Positions 57,974 through 64,000 of a stretch of DNA of 64,000 nt are shown in pieces. The number at the start of each line of letters is the position of its first letter. Position 1 is the stretch's first letter. The translations under genes and the position numbers were made by a program. Origin of the DNA: Pseudoxanthomonas beigongshangi (GTDB lineage: Bacteria; Pseudomonadota; Gammaproteobacteria; Xanthomonadales; Xanthomonadaceae); the NCBI RefSeq assembly GCF_016820515.1, contig NZ_JADHDV010000007.1:101744-165743 (forward strand), given 5' to 3'. The notes under the pieces are model-generated. The model ran no database searches. It was not told where the DNA came from and worked only from the letters and a program-made list of their open reading frames with translations.

Positions 57974-58960
57974 ATGAGCGGCGGATTCCGTGCCCGGAAC
58001 GGCCGTCGCCTGTCGTGGTGGTTGTTGCTGTTCGCCACGCCCACGGTGATGGCAGGCGAACCGGACACGCCGCGGAAGGATGAAGCTGCACCGTTCCTGG
58101 GCGGCTTCCTGACCGAAACGCGAATCCTGTATCCGCTGAAGCTCGAAGCCTGGGAGGCACTCGGGGAACATCGTTTCGAACTTGCCGAACTCGGCGCTTC
58201 GGTCCGCTACCAGGATCCGTCCCGGGAAGATCGCTGGCTGGACGCCTACTTCTATCCCGCCGGCGTGCTGCCGCCGGATCGCCTGCGCAAGGACGTCCAG
58301 CAGACGGTGGACGAAATCAGCAGCCTGGCCGGGCGCGCGAACAGTTACGAGCGGGTCGGGATGGGAACCCTGCGACCGTTCGTCATCACGCTGGGCAAGG
58401 GCAAGGAGAAGCGGGACCTGGAAGCCTATTCGGTGTCGATGCAGCTCCGGCGCAAGGGAAAGGGCTACCACTCGGCGATGGTGATGCTGGTGCACGACAT
58501 GTACTACATCAAGACCCGCATGACGGTGGAGGAGGATCAGCTCGAGCAGGAGCAGATCCGGACCCTGCTGGAACAGAGCACCACTGGACTTGTTCGTGCC
58601 CTGCGCGTGTCCAACACCGGCAAGTGCTGGAATCCCGCGCCCATCGTGGCGGCGACGGCGCCACTGGAACTCGGGCGGCCGGGCATGGTGGCCAGTGCCG
58701 ACAAGGACGGCGTGATCTGGGGCGTGGCGTATGCGGATCGGATCGAGGTGCTGGATCCGCAGACTCCCCAGGCCCGCGTCCTACAGGTGGTGGCGGGGAA
58801 CGCAATCGGTCGCATCGGACCCGGTTGCAAACCGCCGGAAGACATGAATCCGGCAGTACCGGAAGACATGCGCGAACTACGCTTCGAGTACAGCGCGCCG
58901 AAAGACGACACCGACGGCACCGCGCCGCGCCTGCGGGGACAGCGTACGGGCGCGGGGTGA
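57974..58960 (+). CDS. exported protein of unknown function
   Basis: 328 residues. A signal peptide is visible (L-S-W-W-L-L-L-F-A-T-P-T-V-M-A-G, cleavage after about residue 27). The rest mixes helix and strand, with K-R-D-L-E-A-Y-S-V-S-M-Q-L and Y-Y-I-K-T-R-M-T-V-E-E as its most regular stretches and two Cys (C-W-N-P and G-C-K-P-P). I do not recognise a family. It starts 145 nt after the hybrid kinase on the same strand and might be co-transcribed with it; a palindromic repeat element follows. Confidence 0.65.
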   Translation: MSGGFRARNGRRLSWWLLLFATPTVMAGEPDTPRKDEAAPFLGGFLTETRILYPLKLEAWEALGEHRFELAELGASVRYQDPSREDRWLDAYFYPAGVLPPDRLRKDVQQTVDEISSLAGRANSYERVGMGTLRPFVITLGKGKEKRDLEAYSVSMQLRRKGKGYHSAMVMLVHDMYYIKTRMTVEEDQLEQEQIRTLLEQSTTGLVRALRVSNTGKCWNPAPIVAATAPLELGRPGMVASADKDGVIWGVAYADRIEVLDPQTPQARVLQVVAGNAIGRIGPGCKPPEDMNPAVPEDMRELRFEYSAPKDDTDGTAPRLRGQRTGAG

Positions 58961-59044
58961 CAGTGGGGGGGAGGTATGTGCGTGCGTTTGCTGTCAGCCG
59001 TTGTGTTCCTGCAAAACATCAGTCCGACAAGACCACCCGATCAA

Positions 59045-59147
59045 CCCCCTTTGAAAAAGGGGGCGGGCACCCGCGAAGCGGGTGACGGGGGATTTGCTTT
59101 TTGCGCCCAAAGCAAAATCCCCCTCAATCCCCCTTTTTCAAAGGGGG
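59045..59147. repeat. composite nested palindromic element
   Basis: Outer arms CCCCCTTTGAAAAAGGGGG (59045-59063) and its exact inverse (59129-59147) enclose two further stems: CACCCGC/GCGGGTG (59068-59084) and GGGGGATTTGCTTT (59087-59100) with AAAGCAAAATCCCCC (59109-59123). The outer arms are themselves partly self-complementary. It lies between two convergent genes. It resembles a miniature inverted-repeat element and may also act as a bidirectional terminator. Confidence 0.8.
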
Positions 59148-59178
59148 AGGCAAAAGCCTAGCCTTCCCCAATCCCCGC

Positions 59179-59826
59179 CTAATCAGCCCACCCTTCCGCG
59201 TAGATCGTCCGCGATGCATCGTCCGGATCCGCATGAATCCAGATGCCGCTGATTTCGTCCACGCGCAGGTACAGCGCGCCTTCGCTTTCTTCCATCGTGC
59301 ATTCGGGCGCGCCTTCGCGTTCCTGGCGCGTATGGCGCTTCACGCAATCTGCTTCCAGCTGCGCGCGCAGATCGGCGGCGACCTGCGCGTAGGGTTCGGC
59401 CAGTACGTACTGGTGATCGCCCCAGAGTTCGGAATCCATCCGCCGGATCTCGCTCACCGTGTGGCCGGCCAGCCAGACCCGGCCGGGCTTGAGGAACGCG
59501 GTCGCGGTCAGCGCCATCAGCGCGGTCTCGCCCTCGGGCGCTTCCATCGGCTGGCAATCCAGGTGAATGCGATCCACCGCCTCGCGCCAGGGATAGGGCA
59601 GTTCGTCCACGCGGCGCGCGCGCACGGCCTCGCAGCCGGGCGTGCGCGGCAGGCCGTTGTCGTCCAGCGGCGGCGGCAGGCCGGTGTCCTGCACCAGCAT
59701 CGGGAAGTCGTCGCCACGCACTTCGATCGTCACCGGTGCGCGTTCGTCGGCCAGCGCCGCGGAGGCGGCCAGGCCGGTGGTCATCAGGACGAGGGCGAGG
59801 GAAAGCGCGTGGGGGCGGCCGTCCAT
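59179..59826 (-). CDS. exported protein of unknown function
   Basis: 215 residues. A signal peptide (about 1-27, ending A-S-A-A-L-A) precedes a mainly polar domain with several acidic motifs (V-R-G-D-D-F-P-M-L, P-L-D-D-N-G-L-P, I-H-A-D-P-D-D-A) and three Cys. No family is recognised. It is 23 nt downstream of hemE on the same strand and so may be transcribed with it. Confidence 0.65.
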   Translation of the reverse strand: MDGRPHALSLALVLMTTGLAASAALADERAPVTIEVRGDDFPMLVQDTGLPPPLDDNGLPRTPGCEAVRARRVDELPYPWREAVDRIHLDCQPMEAPEGETALMALTATAFLKPGRVWLAGHTVSEIRRMDSELWGDHQYVLAEPYAQVAADLRAQLEADCVKRHTRQEREGAPECTMEESEGALYLRVDEISGIWIHADPDDASRTIYAEGWAD

Positions 59827-59849
59827 TGCGGGCTCCGGAAAAGTCGCGC

Positions 59850-60926
59850 CTACCGGGCGCTGAACTCGTGCACGGCATCCACCAGCACGGCAACGTGCTC
59901 GGGATTCATGTCGGGCGACATGCCGTGGCCGAGGTTGAAGACGTGGCCGTCGCGGCTGCCGTCCGCACCCGCGGCGTAGCTGTCCAGGGTCGCCTTCACC
60001 TGCGCGCGGATCGCGTCCGGCGAACCGTACAGCACGGCCGGGTCCAGGTTGCCCTGCAGCGCCACCTTGCCGGCGGTGCGGCGGCGCGCGTCGGCCAGTT
60101 CGATCAGCCAGTCCACGCCCACGCCTTCGGCGCCGCTGTCGGCCAGCGCTTCCAGGTGCGCGGCGTTGCCCTTGCCGAACAGGATCAGCGGCGTGCGATC
60201 CGCGCCCTCGCCACGTTCCAGTTCACGCGCGATGCGGGTCAGGTAAGGCAGCGAGAACTCACGGTACATCGCCGGCGACAGCACGCCTCCCCAGGTGTCG
60301 AACACCTGCAGCGCCTGCGCGCCGGCCGCGCGCTGCGCCGACAGGTAGGCGATCACCGCGTCGGTGTTCACCGACAGCAGCCTGTGCAGGGTGGCCGGAT
60401 CGTTCAGCGCCATTGCCTTGATGCGCGCGTAATCCTTGCTGCCGCCGCCTTCGACCATGTAGCAGGCCAGCGTCCACGGGCTGCCGGAGAAACCGATCAG
60501 CGGCACCTGTCCGTCCAGTTCGCGGCGGATCAGGCGCACCGCGTCCATCACGTAGCGCAGTTCGGTCTCCATGTCGGGCACGGCCAGCTTTTCCGCATCG
60601 GCGGCGGTGCGCACGGTGCGTTCGAACTTCGGGCCTTCGCCTTCGACGAAGTACAGGCCCAGGCCCATCGCGTCGGGCACGGTCAGGATGTCGGAAAACA
60701 GGATCGCCGCGTCCAGCTTGAAACGGCGCAGCGGTTGCAGGGTGACCTCGCAGGCGATCTCCGGATTTTTCGCCATGCCCAGGAAGCTGCCGGCGGCGGC
60801 GCGGGTGGCGCGGTACTCCGGCAGGTAGCGGCCGGCCTGGCGCATCAGCCAGACGGGCGTGCAGTCGACGGGTTCGCGCTTGAGCGCGCGCAGCAGGCGA
60901 TCATTCTTCAGGGAGCTGGACATCAT
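59850..60926 (-). CDS. hemE: uroporphyrinogen decarboxylase
   Basis: 358 residues, the normal length. The signature near the N-terminus is [15 protein letters not shown], with the catalytic and substrate-binding Arg and Asp ([15 protein letters not shown]). It removes four carboxyl groups from uroporphyrinogen III to give coproporphyrinogen III in haem synthesis, in the cytoplasm. The ATG at 60926 has AAGGA about 3 nt upstream and an in-frame ATG directly after it (60923), so either could be used. It stands alone from other haem genes in this window. Confidence 0.97.
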   Translation of the reverse strand: MMSSSLKNDRLLRALKREPVDCTPVWLMRQAGRYLPEYRATRAAAGSFLGMAKNPEIACEVTLQPLRRFKLDAAILFSDILTVPDAMGLGLYFVEGEGPKFERTVRTAADAEKLAVPDMETELRYVMDAVRLIRRELDGQVPLIGFSGSPWTLACYMVEGGGSKDYARIKAMALNDPATLHRLLSVNTDAVIAYLSAQRAAGAQALQVFDTWGGVLSPAMYREFSLPYLTRIARELERGEGADRTPLILFGKGNAAHLEALADSGAEGVGVDWLIELADARRRTAGKVALQGNLDPAVLYGSPDAIRAQVKATLDSYAAGADGSRDGHVFNLGHGMSPDMNPEHVAVLVDAVHEFSAR

Positions 60927-61037
60927 GTTCCTTGTGGGGGAATCCGGCAGTGGTTTCGCCGGGTGGAAAAAGAGGCGTGGCGCGGGCGACGCATGCGGAC
61001 CTTCAGGCGGCGCGGACGGCGGCCGCCGCGGAGAGGC

Positions 61038-61289
61038 TCACGGCTGTGGCGCTCCCTGCGTGAAGGTGATCTGGTAGCCACGCTTGAGGTGGGTGTCGCG
61101 CGCTTTCTCGAAGGCCGCGTCGGCCTCGGATTGCAGCAGGTACTGCTCGCGCTTGAGTTGCGCGCGCCCGCCGATCTGTCCGCTTTCGCGCAGCAGCTCC
61201 CAGCCGCCGAACAGGTCCGGTTGCAGGGTCAGCTGGACGTAGCGGGGAGCTTCGCCCGTCTCGGGGCGTTGCTGGAGGAAGACGCGCAT
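61038..61289 (-). CDS. WGR domain protein
   Basis: 83 residues that match the WGR domain: L-Q-L-T-L-Q-P-D-L-F-G-G-W-E-L, R-E-S-G-Q-I-G-G-R-A-Q-L, and F-E-K-A-R-D-T-H-L-K-R-G-Y. WGR domains bind nucleic acids or occur in PARPs and MolR-like proteins. This one stands alone, as in many proteobacteria; its partner is unknown. The ATG at 61289 begins the domain. Confidence 0.85.
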   Translation of the reverse strand: MRVFLQQRPETGEAPRYVQLTLQPDLFGGWELLRESGQIGGRAQLKREQYLLQSEADAAFEKARDTHLKRGYQITFTQGAPQP

Positions 61290-61318
61290 GGGGCGGATTG
61301 TAGCGAAGCGGCGGCCGT

Positions 61319-62272
61319 TCAGCCGCCGCGGAAGCTGCGCCGGTAGGCCGAGGGCGAGGTGCCCAGGGCGGCGGCGAACCGCTGGCGCAGGGAGACGGCG
61401 CTGCCGAAACCGGCCTCGGCGGCGATGTGGTCCAGCGGCCGGTCGGTGGTTTCCAGCAGCCGCTGCGCCCGCGCCAGCCGCTGGTGGGCCAGCCAGTCGC
61501 CGACGCTGGTGCCGATGGCCCGGCGGAACCGGCGGGTGAAGGTGCGCCGGCTCATCAGCGCCCGGTCGGCCAGTTCGTCCACCCCCAGCCGCTGGTCCAG
61601 GTGCGCCAGCGCCCAGGCCAGTACCGCGCGCAGGCGGTCGTCGCCCGGATCGGCCGGCAGCGGCTGCTCGATGTACTGGGTCTGGCCGCCCTGGCGATGC
61701 GGCGCCACCACCAGCCGGCGGGCGATCCGGTTGGCGACCTCGGCGCCGTGATGGCGACGGACCAGATGCAGGCAGCAATCGATGCCGGCGGCGGTGCCGG
61801 CCGAGGTCAGCAGTTCGCCATCGTCCAGGTACAGCACGTCCGGCTCCAGCCGCACCTTCGGGTAGCGGCGGGCGAAGGTGTCCAGCGCGGCCCAGTGGGT
61901 GGTGGCCGGACGCCCGTCCAGCAGCCCGGCGTCGGCCAGCACGAAGGTGCCCAGGCACAGGCCCACCAGCCGGGCGCCGTCCGCATGGGCCCGGCGCAGG
62001 GCCTGGCACAGCGCCTCCGGCGCCGGTTCGTCCTGGTCCCGCCAGGACGGGACGACCACGGTATCGGCGCCTTCCAGCCCTTCCAGCCCGTACTCCGGTT
62101 GCAGGGCGAAGCCGGCGTCGGTGCGCAGCGGACCCGGCTCCACCGCGCAGACCCGCAGGTCGAAGTCGGGCAGGCCCGGCGCCGGCCGCGACTCGAACAC
62201 CAGGCAGGGCACCGACAGGTGGAAGGGGCTGATGCGGTCAAAGGCGACCACGGCGATGCAGTGCAGGGACAT
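61319..62272 (-). CDS. GlxA family transcriptional regulator (AraC type with DJ-1/PfpI domain)
   Basis: 317 residues. The N-terminal part (about 1-190) is a DJ-1/PfpI-like fold with G-L-C-L-G-T-F-V-L-A around the nucleophile elbow, and the C-terminal part (about 215-310) is an AraC helix-turn-helix pair (A-D-R-A-L-M-S-R-R-T-F-T-R-R-F). It is divergent from the isochorismatase-like hydrolase across 93 bases and probably controls it, which is inference. The inducer is unknown. Confidence 0.92.
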   Translation of the reverse strand: MSLHCIAVVAFDRISPFHLSVPCLVFESRPAPGLPDFDLRVCAVEPGPLRTDAGFALQPEYGLEGLEGADTVVVPSWRDQDEPAPEALCQALRRAHADGARLVGLCLGTFVLADAGLLDGRPATTHWAALDTFARRYPKVRLEPDVLYLDDGELLTSAGTAAGIDCCLHLVRRHHGAEVANRIARRLVVAPHRQGGQTQYIEQPLPADPGDDRLRAVLAWALAHLDQRLGVDELADRALMSRRTFTRRFRRAIGTSVGDWLAHQRLARAQRLLETTDRPLDHIAAEAGFGSAVSLRQRFAAALGTSPSAYRRSFRGG

Positions 62273-62365
62273 GGCCCGATTCTATCGAAAGATGCGCTTC
62301 GGGCCACTCGTGGCGTTCCGGCCCGCTGCCCAGAATGCCGCCACACCCCACCGGAACCGACCGCC

Positions 62366-62992
62366 ATGACCTCCCCCCGTCGCGCCCTCATCGTCATCGA
62401 CGTCCAGAACGAGTACTTCACCGGCGGCCTGCCCATCGAGCACCCGCCGGTCGGCGAATCCCTGCCCAACCTGCTGCGGGCGATGGACGCCGCCCACGCG
62501 GCCGGCATCCCGGTCATCGTGGTCCAGCACACCGCCCCGGCCGGCGCGCCGGTGTTCGCGCCCGGCACCGCGACCTGGGAACTGCATCCGGACGTGGCCG
62601 GCCGGCCGCGCGATCACTACATCGAGAAATCACTCGCCAGCGCGTTCACCGGCACCGATCTGGCCGACTGGCTGGCCACGCGCGGCATCGATACGCTCGC
62701 CGTGGTCGGCTATATGACCCACAACTGCGACGCCTCGACAATCTACGAAGGCGCGCATCGCGGCCTGCGGATGGAATTCCTGCACGACGCCACCGGCGCG
62801 CTGCCCTACGCCAACGCGGCCGGTTCGGCCAGCGCCGAGGAAATCCACCGCGTCTTCAGCGTGGTCTTCCACAGCAACTTCGCCGCCGTGGCTTCCACCG
62901 CCGAATGGATCGCCGCGCTCGACGCGCAGGCACCGCTGCCGATCGACAACGTGCCGCAATCCAACCTGCGCGCCCGCGAAGCCGTGGCCTGA
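62366..62992 (+). CDS. isochorismatase-like cysteine hydrolase
   Basis: 208 residues. The catalytic triad of the family is visible: Asp in V-I-D-V-Q-N-E-Y, Lys in I-E-K-S-L-A-S-A-F, and Cys in Y-M-T-H-N-C-D-A-S. Substrates of the family include isochorismate, nicotinamide and ureides, and cannot be chosen here. The ATG at 62366 fits the family start; the longer open frame upstream is a read-through of the divergent regulator. A GTAG-type palindrome begins 10 nt after its stop. Confidence 0.9.
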   Translation: MTSPRRALIVIDVQNEYFTGGLPIEHPPVGESLPNLLRAMDAAHAAGIPVIVVQHTAPAGAPVFAPGTATWELHPDVAGRPRDHYIEKSLASAFTGTDLADWLATRGIDTLAVVGYMTHNCDASTIYEGAHRGLRMEFLHDATGALPYANAAGSASAEEIHRVFSVVFHSNFAAVASTAEWIAALDAQAPLPIDNVPQSNLRAREAVA

Positions 62993-63001
62993 TCCCCAAC
63001 C

Positions 63002-63069
63002 TGTGGGAGCGACGTCAGTCGCGATGGGGCTTTCCCGCGATCTTCATCGCGACTGACGTCGCTCCCACA
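63002..63069. repeat. GTAG-type palindromic repeat pair, copy 2
   Basis: Perfect 25-nt inverted arms (63002-63026 and 63045-63069) with the same GGAGCGACGTCAGTCGCGA core as copy 1. The spacer GGGCTTTCCCGCGATCTT also occurs almost unchanged in copy 3. It lies between the hydrolase and the cupin genes. Confidence 0.9.
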
Positions 63070-63114
63070 AGGAAGCGATCGGATCTCGATATTACTTGCC
63101 TCCACGGAGCTCCC

Positions 63115-63426
63115 ATGAACCTCATCCGCAGCCGCGACTACACCGCCGATCGTGCCTGGGACGCGCTCGACATCGCCCATCTGGACGGCACCAGCGTTCG
63201 CCTGCACTGGACCGACCAGCCATACCGCTGGCACGTCAACGACGGCCAGGAGGTGTTCGCGGTGATGGACGGCCGCGTGCGCATGCATTGGCGCGAGCAC
63301 GGTGTCGAACACTCGGCGGTACTGGAATCCGGCGACATGTTCCATGCGCAAACCGGCACCGAGCACCGGGCCGAACCGCTCGGCGTGGCGCGAATCCTGG
63401 TGATTGAACGCGAAGGCAGCGTGTAG
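63115..63426 (+). CDS. small cupin domain protein
   Basis: 103 residues, a single cupin beta-barrel: W-H-V-N-D-G-Q-E-V-F-A-V-M-D-G-R (first cupin motif, with His and Glu in the metal-ligand region) and M-F-H-A-Q-T-G-T-E-H-R-A-E (second motif). Small cupins bind a metal and a small ligand; the ligand is unknown. GGAG (63106-63109) lies 5 nt before the ATG at 63115. Its last 29 codons and the following intergenic sequence are repeated downstream with a period of 258 nt. Confidence 0.85.
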   Translation: MNLIRSRDYTADRAWDALDIAHLDGTSVRLHWTDQPYRWHVNDGQEVFAVMDGRVRMHWREHGVEHSAVLESGDMFHAQTGTEHRAEPLGVARILVIEREGSV

Positions 63427-63834
63427 CCGTCGGATGCGCAGGTACCGGCAGCGCCCAGCTTTTGCCCCTTCCCCCGCCTGCGGGGGAAGGTCGGGATGGG
63501 GGCCGCTTCCAGCGGCGTGGGAACACCGGGACGTTCGCCCCCACCCCAGCCCTCCCCCGCAGGCGGGGGAGGGAGCCAAGTCGGTGGGTCGTTCGTGTTC
63601 CATGCGGACACCGGTACCGGGCATCGGGCCGAACCGCTCGGCGTGGCGCGAATCCTGGTGATTGAACGCGAAGGCAGCGTGTAGCCGTCGAACGCGCAGC
63701 TACCGGCAGCGCCTAGCTTTTGCCCCTTCCCCCGCGCGCGGGGGAAGGTCGGGATGGGGGCCGCTTCCAGCAGCGCGGGAACACCGGAACGTTCGCCCCC
63801 ATCCCAGCCCTCCCCCGCAGGCGGGGAAGGGTGT
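63339..63834. repeat. 258-nt direct tandem duplication
   Basis: Sequence from about 63339 to 63596 recurs from 63597 to about 63834 with some substitutions. The unit includes the 3' end of the cupin gene plus an intergenic part with C-run/G-run palindromes (for example CCCTTCCCCCGC and GCGGGGGAAGG). It covers most of the 574-base stretch after the cupin gene, which holds no other supported gene besides a partial one at the window edge. Confidence 0.85.
63595..63684 (+). pseudogene. duplicated 3' fragment of the cupin gene
   Basis: 29 codons plus stop that repeat the last part of the cupin protein, differing mainly in A-D-T-G-T-G-H against A-Q-T-G-T-E-H. There is no start codon or ribosome-binding site of its own, so it is a remnant of the tandem duplication. 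Confidence 0.8.
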
Positions 63835-63864
63835 GGAATTCGTGTACGTGCGCGCTACGCAACC

Positions 63865-63932
63865 TGTAGGAGCGACTTCAGTCGCGATGGGGCTTTCCCG
63901 TGATCTTCATCGCGACTGACGTCGCTCCCACA
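63865..63932. repeat. GTAG-type palindromic repeat pair, copy 3
   Basis: 25-nt arms (63865-63889 and 63908-63932) match each other with two differences and share core and spacer with copy 2, about 860 bases away. The left edge reads TGTAGGAGCGACTTCAGTCG. Confidence 0.88.
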
Positions 63933-63945
63933 AGGGAGGAGGAAT

Positions 63946-64000
63946 TCAACCTCCCCCGAGCACCCTCAACATTTGCGCCTCATCCACATCCGGCAGCACC
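63946..64000 (-). CDS. 3' end of a gene running off the window
   Basis: On the minus strand the last bases read in one frame as V-L-P-D-V-D-E-A-Q-M-L-R-V-L-G-G-G and stop (TGA at 63946-63948), just outside the palindromic repeat. This looks like a normal C-terminus, but with only 17 codons the product cannot be named. Confidence 0.4.
   Translation of the reverse strand, partial: VLPDVDEAQMLRVLGGG

Noticed and set aside
63427..63940. A CRISPR-like or spacer array in the repeated end region
   Set aside because: Only two direct units of 258 nt with coding remnants and palindromes; no short regular repeats with unique spacers.

Overview
The window looks like chromosome from a free-living, high-GC gammaproteobacterium of the Xanthomonadaceae/Lysobacteraceae (Lysobacter, Luteimonas, Pseudoxanthomonas or Stenotrophomonas-like). 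The reasons are the very GC-rich coding sequence, the large Oar-like TonB-dependent receptors preceded by GA-repeat ribosome-binding sites, dispersed palindromes with GTAG edges, and the mix of genes (GTP-type PEP carboxykinase, MetX-type acyltransferase with a SAM riboswitch, TPR-sulfotransferases). No phage, insertion sequence, CRISPR array, rRNA or convincing tRNA was seen. The genus is an inference.

Layout. 1-5 kb: a Lys/Ala histone H1-like protein behind a structured leader, an SRPBCC protein, a secreted serine hydrolase and a GMC oxidoreductase. 5-12 kb: an ATP/ADP-translocase-like carrier, a DUF1304 protein, then a minus-strand lipid operon (alpha/beta hydrolase, fadE, DUF4442 thioesterase-like protein, membrane protein) divergent from a TetR regulator with a palindrome between them. 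12-16 kb: DUF2145 pair, XRE regulator, pckG.

16.5-33 kb is the most distinctive region. Four paralogous TonB-dependent receptors of about 1,010 residues are interleaved with two TPR-sulfotransferases in the order receptor, sulfotransferase, receptor, receptor, receptor, sulfotransferase. Each receptor has its own AT-rich leader with the same 17-bp box 71-90 nt before the start codon, a purine-repeat ribosome-binding site and its own intrinsic terminator. Each sulfotransferase starts just after the terminator of the receptor before it. I regard this as the best candidate for an undescribed system: a TonB receptor family with dedicated cytoplasmic sulfotransferases. Its substrate is unknown.

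33-45.7 kb: an ECF sigma / membrane anti-sigma-like / DUF4097 operon, a secreted hypothetical protein, Hsp33, MtgA, a GtrB-like glycosyltransferase overlapping a CBS protein, AsmA-like protein, TrhA, release factor 3, an M23 peptidase and a propeller lipoprotein.

45.7-51 kb: a class I SAM riboswitch before metX-metB-hom, overlapping genes that turn aspartate semialdehyde and homoserine into cystathionine; then L-serine dehydratase and a glutaredoxin-like protein. 51-58 kb: an alpha/beta hydrolase and a YceI / cytochrome b561 / YceI operon, divergent from a 1,180-residue propeller-type hybrid histidine kinase. 58-64 kb: secreted hypotheticals around a nested palindromic element, hemE, a WGR protein, a GlxA-type regulator divergent from an isochorismatase-like hydrolase, a cupin whose 3' end is tandemly duplicated, and two more GTAG-type palindromes.
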